From Glandiceps talaboti (Eukaryota; Hemichordata; Enteropneusta; Spengelidae), in assembly GCF_964340395.1 (NCBI RefSeq), contig NC_135556.1:129001-193000 (forward strand): DNA of 64,000 nt, given 5' to 3'. Below the pieces are notes generated by a model. The model did no database searches, was not told the DNA's origin, and worked only from the letters and a program-made list of their open reading frames with translations. A program made the position numbers and the translations under genes. Positions 26,829-36,412 of the stretch are shown here, one piece after another (positions within the stretch are counted from its first letter, which is position 1; each line of letters opens with the position of its first letter).

Positions 26829-28376
26829 TAATTCTGATCGGTTTTGACTCGTTTGGTCGTATGGACAGGTTTTGACCGCTTTGGACAGGTTTCCAAGTGG
26901 ACTTTTGAGGTTTTAACATATTTGCACAGGTTTTGATATTTTTTTCATTGGTGTTGACCTGTTTAAAACCCGTTTGGAGTGATGTGTACCTGTTTTTACT
27001 CATTTGCGTATGTTTTGGACTGATTCCGACAGGTTTTGACTGGTTGAAAATGGTTTTAATAGGTTTTAACCGGTTTTAACAAATTTGCACATATTTTATT
27101 CCTGTGTGGAGAGGTTTTGACCGGTATTCACTCAGTTGCCCAAGTTTTATACCTGTTATGACAGGTTTTTACAGGTTAGCAACTGTTTCTAATCGGTTTA
27201 TACATGTTTCGATCGGTTTCAATTGGTTTTGAATCGTTTTCACAGATTTTAGATTGTTTTCACTGGTTTTGAACCGATGTGGCCATATCTTACCCAGTTT
27301 TAACTCGTTTGCCAAAGTTTTGGACTACTTTGGACAGATTTTGTCCCGTTTTCATCCGTTTTGAATAGTTTTGACTGGTTTTAACATGTTTTTAATCGTT
27401 TGCACAGAATTTTAATTGGTTTGAATAGGTTTTGACCAGTTTTGATTCGTTTGGAAAAGGTTTGCACCGGTTTTTATCCGTTTTGATGGGTTTGGAATGG
27501 TTGTGGACAGATATAGACAGGTGTGATAAGTTTTGACATGTTTTCGACAGGATTAGATAGGTTTGCACAGATTTTGAGTACTTTTTATCGGTTTTGGTCA
27601 GTCAAAAACTTGTTTTTGGAAGTTTTAACAGGTTTTGACTCGTATGCTTATATTTTGACCTAGATTGGACATGTCTGGACCGGTTTGGCCTAAATTGCAC
27701 AGGTTTTCAACTTCTTTGGACAGGTTTCGACCGATTTGAAATTGTTTTTGTTGAATTTTGACTCGTTTTATGCCGGTTTTGTAATAGTTATAAACGATTT
27801 TGACAGGTTTACACAGTTTTTGGTTTTGACATGCATGGATTGGTTTTGATCAGGTTTGCACCGGTTGTCAACCGATTTTGCCAAGTTTGGCTCGTTTGCA
27901 TAGGTTTTTTCACTTGTTTGGACAGGTTATAACCGTTTTGGAATGTTTTGTACATGTTTTGCCAAGTTTTAAGAGAATGCACACATTTTGCACAGTTTTG
28001 GACCTGTTTCCATTGTTTTGGACAAATTCTGATCGGTATTGACTCGTTTGCACCTGTTTTGACATGGTTTGGACAGGTTTTGACCGGCTTTGAATAAATT
28101 GCACGGGTGTTTGACATAGTTGGACAGGTTTCGACCAGTTTGGAATGATTTTCAACAGGTTTAGACTCGTTAGGACAGGTTTTGACTGTTTTGCACAGGT
28201 TTAAACAAGTGTTGATCTTTTTACAGTTTTAAAACCTGTATTAACAGAGTTTTACTAGTTTTGAATATATTGTACAGGTTTTTGACCTCTATCGAACGGT
28301 TTTTAAAACAAGTTTAAAAGCGGTTTATACTGATTTGTACCAGCTTTGGACACGTTTAAACAGGTTTTGGACTAAT
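26829..28376 (-). repeat. Inverted ACCGGT-family block ending at the viral junction
   Basis: GTTTTG-oriented units. About 26895-27870 matches 21420-22330 (shared run TGAGGTTTTAACATATTTGC). The last part, 28008-28376, matches 25575-25935 and also 19506-19757. The repeat stops at 28376 in the word GGACTAAT, which continues as GTCGACAGG in the 19.7 kb copy but here runs directly into the broken polymerase gene. Confidence 0.88.
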
Positions 28377-29822
28377 AAATAATCAACTTCCGATAACATC
28401 ATTTCCATAAATTTCTTGGAAGCACTTGGTCCTCTGTAAATGACACTTTTTTTACTAAATGTGTCATGGTAACAACAGACTAGTTTATAACCAAAACTAC
28501 ATACTTTATGTTTTTGATAATGTTGCGTGAATACCGTATTATTGTTAGTATTATTTACTTTTTCGGTTATAGATTCGAAATCTGCGTAAATAACAAACGG
28601 TGCATTTAATTGTTTTGGGTAATTTTTAAATGGTAACCATTTATATTCCTCAGTTGGTAATCGTATAGCTTGCGTCTTATTTATTTCAAAACAAATGGGA
28701 ATATGTTTATTTAAAATTTCTGTTGTTGTAAAATGTTGTAAACAATATCTACAAAAATACTTTATTCCATTATAGATTGTTATATCATGCATGAATCGAT
28801 TAAAGTCTTTGATCCAAACATAATGTTGTTGACTATCATCACGAGTTATTAGTAGTAAATCAAGATGATTTTCACAAATTTGTTTACTAACATAAATTGG
28901 ATATGCTTGTTTATTGTTATAACCAAATACAGAAATCGATATATTATTTTGGTTTTCGATTTTAGGAATTTGTTTTATAGTGACTGGGAATGTTATTCCT
29001 TTATAATCTAAATCATTGATATGTTGTTTGTATCTCGATGGTCTATTTTTATTAATTTCAACTGGAAATTTATATGCTAAATGACACCATCTAAAGTACT
29101 CATTGTCATTATTTTGGATGTTAATGAGGCCTTTCATATGATGTTGTAATTCTTTTGGTAATTTGATATATGAGTTACCTTGTAAAGGCTCGTATTTTAC
29201 AATATTTACATAAAAATTGAGAAGTGTTTTTATTTGCCATTCAGAACCGTCACATAACCATTTAGCGATGCGTTCAGTTATTCTTTCGTAACTTGAATTC
29301 ATTTGTTCGTCTATTTGATCTACTATTAAAATAATCATCATTTGTTATTTCTGTCTCCATATTTTGATCATATTTAACAAATTTTATCTTCAAGGTTAAT
29401 ATTGCTTTTATTCCACCTGTATCTTGTAAATTTTGTTTTAAGAGTTCTTTTATTAAATATTTATTTTCATTTAACTGTGAATAAAGTTCTTTTTCAGTAA
29501 TAACAATTTCATACGACTTCACATATCCATTAAAAGCTCTCTCAAGTTCATGATATTTAGGTGGTATTAGAACACCACCTACATGTCGATAACCTCTGTT
29601 AATAAGAGTTTGATATGTATCATTTCCTATTTTAACCATACGTTTGGTAATAGGATTAATGATATATTGTTCCGTTAATGGTCGAGGAAGATTATCAGGT
29701 ATTGACCAATCTAAGATATTTTTAGGCAAAGGTTGTAAATCACCATTCCGTATAAGTTTATTGTACACACGTCTACCAACTGTTATCATTCGGTTAGTGT
29801 GTGGGTTTAAAATCTTTATCAT
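28377..29822 (-). pseudogene. polB: Protein-primed family B DNA polymerase, N-terminal fragment
   Basis: Replicative polymerase of the Polinton/adintovirus type. The N-terminal frame (29822 to about 29280) begins with two copies of an N-P-x-T-x-R-M-x-x-V/I-G motif, a short module I associate with large DNA viruses. A second frame (about 29341 to 28377) carries the conserved pre-exonuclease region with NIQNNDN, a Cys/His cluster (YFCRYC...H...C) and then the exonuclease I motif YADFESI near residue 252, with D254 and E256 as metal ligands. The two frames overlap at 29274-29341, so a frameshift separates them. The gene ends at the satellite junction; the rest of the exonuclease, the TPR insertions and all polymerase motifs are missing. 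It cannot encode an active enzyme. Identification is firm; the family of the N-terminal module is less so. Confidence 0.9.
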
Positions 29823-29862
29823 GTTATAGAATGTAAAAAAAGATTTATATCCATTAAAGTAT

Positions 29863-30228
29863 TTATTTATTTAATTGTAAATTACAAGTTTTTTTTCTAT
29901 GTCTATACAACGCAAAATAGCTACCTAATTCTAAGCTACATTCACAAATATATCTCTTAGGTTGTTTAATGCAAGGTGTACTTCTGTTATAATGTTTATT
30001 TAAATGACATTCATATTTGTAAGCAAATTTACATTTATCACAAGTAAACTCAGGGAAAACACGTTTGCATGTTGGGCATGTATCAATATATTGGATTTTA
30101 TTTTTCTCAGAACATTTTCTTGTGTTTTCATGTTTATTTAAATTATGCTGATGTTTAAAATGTCTATTACATATTTCACATATATAGTCAGGTGCTGAAC
30201 GATTACAAGAATCACATTTAACTCGCAT
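29863..30228 (-). CDS. Small C2H2-type zinc-finger protein
   Basis: The 121-residue frame is intact and lies directly upstream of polB on the same strand, with 40 bp between them. It contains several Cys-x2-Cys knuckles and at least three finger-like units: C-x2-C near residues 16-19 followed by H-x-LNKHE and a terminal Cys, a second with CDKC and HLNKH, and a third starting CEC with YRHRKKTC. Several end in H-x4-6-C rather than H-x3-H. It is probably a nucleic-acid-binding protein of the element, perhaps a regulator. I do not recognise a named family and infer function only from the fingers. Confidence 0.7.
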   Translation of the reverse strand: MRVKCDSCNRSAPDYICEICNRHFKHQHNLNKHENTRKCSEKNKIQYIDTCPTCKRVFPEFTCDKCKFAYKYECHLNKHYNRSTPCIKQPKRYICECSLELGSYFALYRHRKKTCNLQLNK

Positions 30229-30342
30229 TGTATATTCGTAAATACTTTGAATATGTATATATACCCTGTGTTGTTATCTCTTTAATTGAGTGCACGTCAA
30301 CCTTTAGGTAAACGTTAGTAACTGTAAGTAACGTTAGTAACT

Positions 30343-30942
30343 TTAAGTTAGCTCAAGTTGAAATGAAATTGGATAACCATTAAAATTTATTAGTTCGTTT
30401 TTTTGATTAGTTATCCAAATTCGAATACTAGTTATAGTCATTTTCTTGATGGGTACTGGAACATTAGCGGGAAATGAATAAGTGACAGATTTTCCTATTT
30501 CACCCTTATCATCTAACATTAAAATTTGTAAATAATTAGACCTTTTCCCATTGATGTAATTAGTAGGTGTATCTATAATATCACAATAGACTACGTATTC
30601 AGTCACATGAAGAAAATTTACTTTGTTTGGACTAATACCCGATGAAATATATTCACCGAGTACCATCCGTGTTTTTCCTGTTGATAAAATTCTATTAAAA
30701 TTAATCAATTGTGTTCTACCAATCGCTTGCGATAATGTTTCTACATTGTAATTACCTGGTTCTATTTTTTTAACTGACGTTTTATTGTTAGCGGTAAAAG
30801 CAATTTCATTGTTTTCTTTCGTAATATTATACCAGGAATTATATAGTTTACACTCCAACAATCGTATCTGTTTATAACCAATCAGCGTTTCTGTAAAATT
30901 GATAGTAATATCATTAGATTTTTCATATATATATAACTTCAT
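30343..30942 (-). CDS. Penton-like minor capsid protein (probable)
   Basis: A 199-residue frame, intact, starting MKLYIYEKSND. The early part has a beta-rich stretch leading to LLECKLYNSWYNI, and the end reads ISFQLELT. The N-terminal SWYNI word, a later GNY motif near residue 64, and a C-terminal strand pattern with I-x-I-x-I-T-N match what I recall of single-jelly-roll pentons of Polintons and adintoviruses, where a SWYN motif is common. This would form the capsid vertices. It shares the minus strand with the zinc-finger gene and polB, and diverges from the next gene across a 71 bp AT-rich gap. The call rests on motif recognition only. Confidence 0.6.
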   Translation of the reverse strand: MKLYIYEKSNDITINFTETLIGYKQIRLLECKLYNSWYNITKENNEIAFTANNKTSVKKIEPGNYNVETLSQAIGRTQLINFNRILSTGKTRMVLGEYISSGISPNKVNFLHVTEYVVYCDIIDTPTNYINGKRSNYLQILMLDDKGEIGKSVTYSFPANVPVPIKKMTITSIRIWITNQKNELINFNGYPISFQLELT

Positions 30943-31013
30943 TGTTTTTAATAGTATAGTATATTATAGTATATTATATTATATATAGTATAAATATATT
31001 ACATACTATAATA
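30943..31013. promoter_or_regulatory. Divergent AT-only promoter region
   Basis: The 71 bp between the divergent penton-like gene and the next plus-strand gene consist almost only of AGTATA/TATATT words. Similar words precede most start codons of this element, so this is a plausible bidirectional promoter. Confidence 0.5.
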
Positions 31014-32022
31014 TGCCATCACCATCAATTTTTGGACTAGGTAAGATAACACCTCAAGGATATGCACTTAATGATCTCAGAGATATTAACGCAACAAATT
31101 TATCCGGACGACATAATAATAAAGATTTTGTTTTAAGATGGAAGAATGAAAAGAAAAAATATAAATAGAACCAGCGGCAGTTCAATCACACGAACATACC
31201 AATAATTTAGTAGACCTAAATGATGTAGATGATACAATCGAAGAATATAAAGTATCAAAACATCATGTGCCATTTGGTTTTGCGTATAGCAACAGAGCTG
31301 CTACGTTCTATACTTTTGATTTACCACGAGATTATGTTGAAATGCTTAAAAAGCCATTAACTATTGATTATGGTTTAACTGACCGAGTTCCTTATGTGTC
31401 AGTTCATAATAACAATGATAAAACATTTAGTTTAGCTGATATCAGACATTATTTACCGGAACCAGATCCTAGACTAGACCTGTTAGACTTTCTCAAACCA
31501 AAGCTGCATTTAAAAATGGATGAGACAACAACATTAGTAGATAATGACAATATTTTTATTAGAATTATGAATTCAGGGGAATGGTATTGTGGTTATAACA
31601 TTGATGAAGGAATTATTAACTTATTTTATGATGCGCAGTTTAAAACATTCGGTTTGAAACCTATTGATGTGGCAAAACTAGAATTGTCTAGTGCTAGTGA
31701 TGTGTCGGTGGATGATATGAAGAAAGTAACCAGTGGTACCATTATTACTAAATGTATTAAATTAAATACTGAGGGTGAATATGATACTCTTTTAGATGGA
31801 TTTTCAATAGCATGTGAACGACGTACATTATTAACTATTGAAATTCATATTGAGAATGAGAATATTAATGTTACTTTTACAGAAAATAAAGTGTCATCTA
31901 AATTAGCGGAAGCATTACAAACAAATGAAGTGTTACATGCAATAACACAAGGGTTAAAGTTTTTAGATATTAAAACAATAACTTTGAAACGTTTGATTCT
32001 TATAGATTTTAAAGTATTTTAA
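31014..32022 (+). pseudogene. LNDLRDIN-module protein, frameshifted
   Basis: The ATG at 31014 opens a 51-codon frame starting MPSPSIF, containing GYALNDLRDINATNL and ending at a TAG at 31167-31169. A second frame is open from just after this point to 32022. It contains FGFAYSNRAATFYTFDL and a 250-residue body with SLADIRHYLPEPDP. Its first usable codon in isolation would be a GTG at 31267, which is not expected in a eukaryote-expressed gene, so I read the two as one gene of roughly 335 codons broken by one frameshift. The N-terminal module is shared with genes at 32050 and 59770. The body is mixed alpha/beta by composition, with no signal peptide or membrane segment. Function unknown. Confidence 0.6.
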
Positions 32023-32049
32023 ATAGATTAATTATATATACACATAATA

Positions 32050-32690
32050 ATGACCACAACAATAAACTCTCGCAGCTTATCTCTCAATGATCTTAGGGAT
32101 ATTAAATTTAAGAAACCAATCACAGGTGTTAAATATTACTTAGAATATGAAAATAATATGTTTAAATTAAAGCCGATTCCACCTCCAAAACCTAAAACAG
32201 AAGAAAGAGGAGAAGAAATTGCAATAATTCAATTAAACCGCAAAAGAATTATTAGAATAATGTTAAATGAATTTTCTCATATAATAAACACAAATAAAGT
32301 AATATATGAAGAGATAGAAAAAAAAACTATACTACCAGGAACTTATCATATACAACATGTTGTAGATAGTGGTGGTATGAGAGAGGAATAATTAATGTTA
32401 ATTTAAAGTTTTCTACCGATAGATCTAGAGATACACAAACTATAACTCATTCAACATTTATTATAAACAAACAAATTATACCAGCATCTATTTCTCGATT
32501 TTTAGTAGTGCAAAATAAATCAAAAATTACTTCTTCTTTTGAGGTATTTAATCGTCAAGATTTAAAAGTAGTCTTTCATTCCACTTTAATTATCAAACCT
32601 TTTAAAAATGATATTTATGAATATATAACTGATATACCTCCAGAATCATACGACTTTAAATATGAATTTGAAACCATTAAATTCTATTGA
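32050..32690 (+). pseudogene. Second LNDLRDI-module protein, frameshifted
   Basis: The frame from 32050 runs 113 codons to a stop at 32389-32391; the continuing frame is open from about 32385 to 32690. The N terminus has SLSLNDLRDIKFKK followed by a YEN-x-FKL-x-PIPPPKP segment, matching the arrangement of the N-terminal modules at 31014 and 59770. The body contains basic RKRIIRIML and later beta-rich sequence ending FETIKFY. Total length would be about 213 codons. It follows its neighbour by 27 bp. I do not recognise the family. Confidence 0.5.
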
Positions 32691-32838
32691 AATACCAAAT
32701 CGTCAATATTTAAAAGTAGTGTTTCATTCCACTTTAATTATCAAACCTTATAGTTATAAAAATAATATAAAAATAATATAAAAATAATATTTTTACATAT
32801 ATAAAGTGATACAAAGTGATACAAAGTGATACCATAAA
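32691..32838 (+). repeat. Short duplications in an intergenic gap
   Basis: About 50 bp at 32702-32751 repeats 32554-32603 of the preceding gene, sharing ATTCCACTTTAATTATCAAA. It is followed by three AATAATATAAA units and then three ACAAAGTGAT units at about 32811-32831. This looks like local slippage and partial gene duplication. Confidence 0.75.
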
Positions 32839-33249
32839 ATGATTGATCAAAATATTAAAACGATACAAGACCTACTCGATTATCTTACACGAGTATGTAG
32901 TGCGTATAGACGTTCTTATAAATTATTAAGTCGTGTTAATAAAGGGATACTTATTACTAGTTGAATTATTTCAGGAGTTGGTGCATTAGCTGCTGTTCCA
33001 GCGATTCCAGTTTTTATTAGTTTATTAGCAGCTGTTCCAATAGTTGTTACAGTTGTCAACCAAAACTTAAAATTATCGGATAAAGTATCACGATTAAAAG
33101 TACAATATAAGAATTTCAAAGAATTACTAACATATACGCAAGCAAATATTTACTCTGAAACACCTCAGGAATTTATTCGGGAAGTATTCATGAAGTCTCT
33201 CGAAATGCAAAAAGCTGCTAATTATACTCCACCTTTGGAAGTATTATAA
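32839..33249 (+). pseudogene. Small membrane protein with one in-frame TGA
   Basis: The ATG at 32839 gives a 137-codon frame with a single TGA at 32962-32964 (codon 42). Before the stop there is a helical charged stretch. After it comes a glycine/alanine-rich hydrophobic region, GVGALAAVPAIPVFISLLAA, then a second hydrophobic helix and a basic helical tail with KLSDKVSRLKVQYKNFKELL. Everything else is intact, so one substitution accounts for the break. The pattern suggests a small two-helix membrane protein. It lies between the LNDLRDI genes and the integrase. Family not recognised. Confidence 0.55.
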
Positions 33250-33344
33250 ACTGAATGGTTATTCAGATACGAAGTCGCCACACGCTATAGTCAAATAATA
33301 AAAAATAAATAAAAAAATAAAAAAAAATAAAAATGTTTACTGTA

Positions 33345-33358
33345 TAGTATATATACTA
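33345..33358 (+). promoter_or_regulatory. Palindromic TAGTATATATACTA motif upstream of integrase
   Basis: A perfect 14 bp palindrome sits 9 bp before the integrase ATG at 33368. The identical 14-mer occurs at 60931-60944, 6 bp before another start codon. Looser AGTATA-type versions precede most genes of the element. Confidence 0.55.
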
Positions 33359-33367
33359 TACTATACT

Positions 33368-34478
33368 ATGGATCAGTATTTGCGAGACTTGTATTATAAT
33401 TCTGATTTAGCATACAGCGGCATCGCAAAATTGTGGCGTAAAATCAAAGAAGACGTGAAACAAAAAAAAATTAAAAAAATTAAGTATAAGGAAATGAAAC
33501 AATGGTTAGAAGAACAAGAAGTTTACACTATGCACAAACCAGCGATTAAAAAGTTCCCTTACCGCAAAGTAATTGTTTCTGGAATCGATGACCAGTGGCA
33601 AGCTGACATTGTAGAGATGTCCAATGACCAGTCAACCAAATTTTTACATCCTGACTGTTATCGATGTGTTATCGAAGTATGCCTGGGCGATACCACTCAA
33701 GTCAAAACGTGGTATTGAAATGGCTGACTCCTTTGAGTTAATTTTTAAAGACCGTGAACCGAATAAAATACAGTTTGATGAAGGACGGGAATTTTACAAT
33801 AAGTATGTTAAAGATCTCTTTGAAAATCGTGAAATTTAGTGGTTTAGTACACGGTCAGATAAAAAGGCATCGGTTGTCGAGCGTTTTAACAGGACACTTA
33901 AATCACGTATGTAAAAATATTTTACTGATAAACAAACTAGAAATTGGGTAGATGTACTAGATCGATTAATGGATGGTTATAACAATACCTACCACAATTC
34001 AATCCACATGACTCCGAAGGAAGCATCATTACCAAAGAATGAAAATATTGTTTGGTATAATTTGTATGGTGCTTATCTCACTGTTGAATATGGAACTCCG
34101 AAGTTTAATATCGGTGATACCGTGAGAATTTCCAAATATAAGAACGTGTTTGCCAAAGGATATCTACCAAACTATACGCGTGAACTTTTCAAAACCAAAC
34201 AAATTATCTTTGGTCCCGTTATTGTTTACACTCTAGAAGATTTGTCGGGTGAAGACATTGACGGCACGTTTTATGAACAAGAATTATCGATTGATGAGCG
34301 CACGCATATGACTGAGGAATCGAAGGAATCGAAGGAGCCGAAGGAATATAAAATGGAAAAAATATTACGTAAGAAAAAAATTAAAGGCCATGAATACGCA
34401 TTGGTAAAATGGTTAGGATATGGCGATAAATTCAATTCTTGGGAACCGATTGAAAATATTAAGAAAATTAAAAAATAG
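33368..34478 (+). pseudogene. Retroviral-type integrase with C-terminal chromodomain, broken
   Basis: DDE integrase of the Polinton/adintovirus class, which inserts the element into host DNA. The first frame (33368-33718) has an N-terminal helical region and the first catalytic Asp in DDQWQADIVEM (residue 80). A second frame (to 33839) holds VIDVLSKYAWAIPLKSK and the second Asp in FDEGREFYN. A third frame carries the catalytic Glu in VVERFNRTLK (33872-33901), then hits a TAA at 33912-33914 and stays open to 34478. The C terminus is a chromodomain, with YKMEKILRKKKIKG, YALVKWLGYG and NSWEPIENI. So there are at least two frameshifts and one stop. The chromodomain probably directed insertion to modified chromatin. 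Confidence 0.92.
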
Positions 34479-34496
34479 TATAATGTATAGTACATT

Positions 34497-34880
34497 ATGT
34501 TTGGAGAACATAACATCACAAATTTTTTAAACAAGTACAAAGACGTCCTTGGTTTTAATGTAGAGCTAGAATGGGACAGTTTCAGAAGGAAAAATATGCA
34601 TGTATTAATAGTAAATACAGGGGCAAAATTGAAAGATCAAAATATATATCAGATTATTTTAGCCTTTTGTAAAGAAGTAAAAAAAAAGAGTTTTTTTAAA
34701 CGTATTGAATTCGTAGATTTATTTCCAGAGCCAGAGGACAATCAAGAAGTTAAATTTTTAAATGAATACTGGGTTCTTAAATTAATACAAGATACTAAGA
34801 ACAGACGTATACTATGGAAATTTATCAGTATGTTTTATATAGTGTTTTGTATAGAGTTACTTGAAAAATGTGGTCATTAG
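34497..34880 (+). CDS. Hypothetical 127-residue protein
   Basis: An intact frame that starts 18 bp after the integrase stop and overlaps the next gene by 13 bp, which supports it being a real compact gene. Composition is mixed, with many Lys, Phe and Ile; the central part is probably alpha/beta, and the C terminus has a hydrophobic FISMFYIVFCIELL helix. I looked for the His-Asn-Cys layout of the adenovirus-type maturation protease and did not find it convincingly. Function unknown. Confidence 0.5.
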   Translation: MFGEHNITNFLNKYKDVLGFNVELEWDSFRRKNMHVLIVNTGAKLKDQNIYQIILAFCKEVKKKSFFKRIEFVDLFPEPEDNQEVKFLNEYWVLKLIQDTKNRRILWKFISMFYIVFCIELLEKCGH

Positions 34881-36381
34881 GATTACCTTACTCGAAGTTA
34901 ACAAGAAAGCCAAATTTATAGACCGTTTTATACAGAATCACCACCATTAACAAGAACGAAGACGAAGCCAAAGCTAAAACCAAAGCCAAAGCCACCTTTA
35001 GTCGTATCGGAACCGCAGGAACCGCAGGAACAGCCGCACTTGCTTAACTATCCAAAACCATTTACTTTAGCACAAAATACTAACTATGCACTACATCAAC
35101 CATTTGATAAAAAGTTATCCGTGAATATACGAGACATATTAGTCAACATGGTTGTTTAAGTAAGCGAAACTGATTTATTCAATATAAAATTGAGAGATAT
35201 ATTCAAAAACTACATATTAATTCATAAAAATGCAGGCAGTGCCGACAAATGGTTGAAAGGTCCAAATATGAGTTATTGGGATCAACAATTGAATTTTGCT
35301 GTTTGGTTAGCTACGACCGGATGCGGTGTTAGTATTCACGATCATCTGTATAATGATGAGATCCCTAAACAGATTCAATCATTTTTTAGATTTCACGTGT
35401 ACTTTACTATAAGAAGAATATTGAATGAACTTTCTTGCCCACTACCTGACGACCCAGACACTTTTAATAAAGTCGATAATTTAAATGATGTATCGTCTTA
35501 TCATAGAATATGCGATGAATTCGGATTAGATTATAATACAGATTTCAGATTCACGTATGACACATCGGGAAACAATGGTATAGGTGTCGGTTATGAGTGG
35601 TGAAAATCCATATATAAAAGATATCCAATATAAATATCAAAATACAATGGTTGAAAACCCTGATGCTCCAGAAGAGGCTCGCAGAAGTTGGCATTGGTAT
35701 AAATTTCAAAATCCTGATTATAAGCAGTACCATTATTTTGTTTTACCAAACAGCACAGGTTTTACGCAAGCAGGTTTAGGACGATTAAATCGATCGATCG
35801 AATCTTATGTATATTGCGTGTTCGGAAGTCAAGCAGACACGCGAGTAAGTATAGCAGACTCTGGCGGTGCTGGTCAAGAAACGAGACAAAAAATGATATC
35901 ATTACTCGAGGATGAGACGAGAGGCATTAATGAGGATGATAGTATACCACGTTATCAAAATGTAATTAATGCAACGAGGTTAAAGTTAGATCTAGCCATT
36001 TCTCCTTCTTTATGGTTAATCCCGAGTAAAATGATTATAAATTTGAATACGAATGTGGCGGGTTATAACAATTTCTTACAACAAGCGACAGAAGATATGA
36101 AGTTCGGTTATAACAACATAAATAATGACGTAAAAGAATCAGCATTAAAAGAAATGGAAGGTCATGATGATCCAGTAGAACGACTAGATGCACCAGCATC
36201 GTCAGTCGCACCAGCATCGTCAGTCGCGGTTGAAGCGGTAGCAGCGCCAGCAGCTGAAGTAGCAGTAACACCAGCAGTAGTCGAAGCGGTAGCAGCGCAT
36301 GGAGAGCGTGACGTTGTTCATGAATATTCAACGATGGGATTAATAGTTGGGATAATATTTTTAAGTTACTTATTTATATAA
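34868..36381 (+). pseudogene. Conserved Polinton-lineage membrane protein, multiply frameshifted
   Basis: Reads as one gene in several frames. MWSLGLPYSKLTRK starts at 34868 and stops at 34919. A Pro/Lys-rich frame (about 34922-35159) contains KPKLKPKPKPP. A third frame to 35603 contains KGPNMSYWDQQLNFAVWLAT and a CGVSIHDH word. The last frame (ATG at 35593) runs to 36381 with FTQAGLGRLNRSIESYVYCV, GSQADTR, an Ala/Val-rich low-complexity stretch and a C-terminal membrane helix, GLIVGIIFLSYLFI. I recall a single ~500-residue protein with this order of motifs in invertebrate Polinton-like elements. Its role is unassigned; a membrane-anchored structural protein is an inference. Confidence 0.65.
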
Positions 36382-36412
36382 TATTTGAATAACATTATAT
36401 AATATTAATAAG

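Noticed and set aside
34497-34880. Candidate for the adenovirus-type maturation protease
   Set aside because: Could not identify a His, Asn/Glu and Cys in the expected order and spacing.
35551-36331. Minus-strand open frames opposite the membrane protein gene
   Set aside because: Shadows of Ala/Val-rich plus-strand coding sequence; Leu-rich translations without domains.
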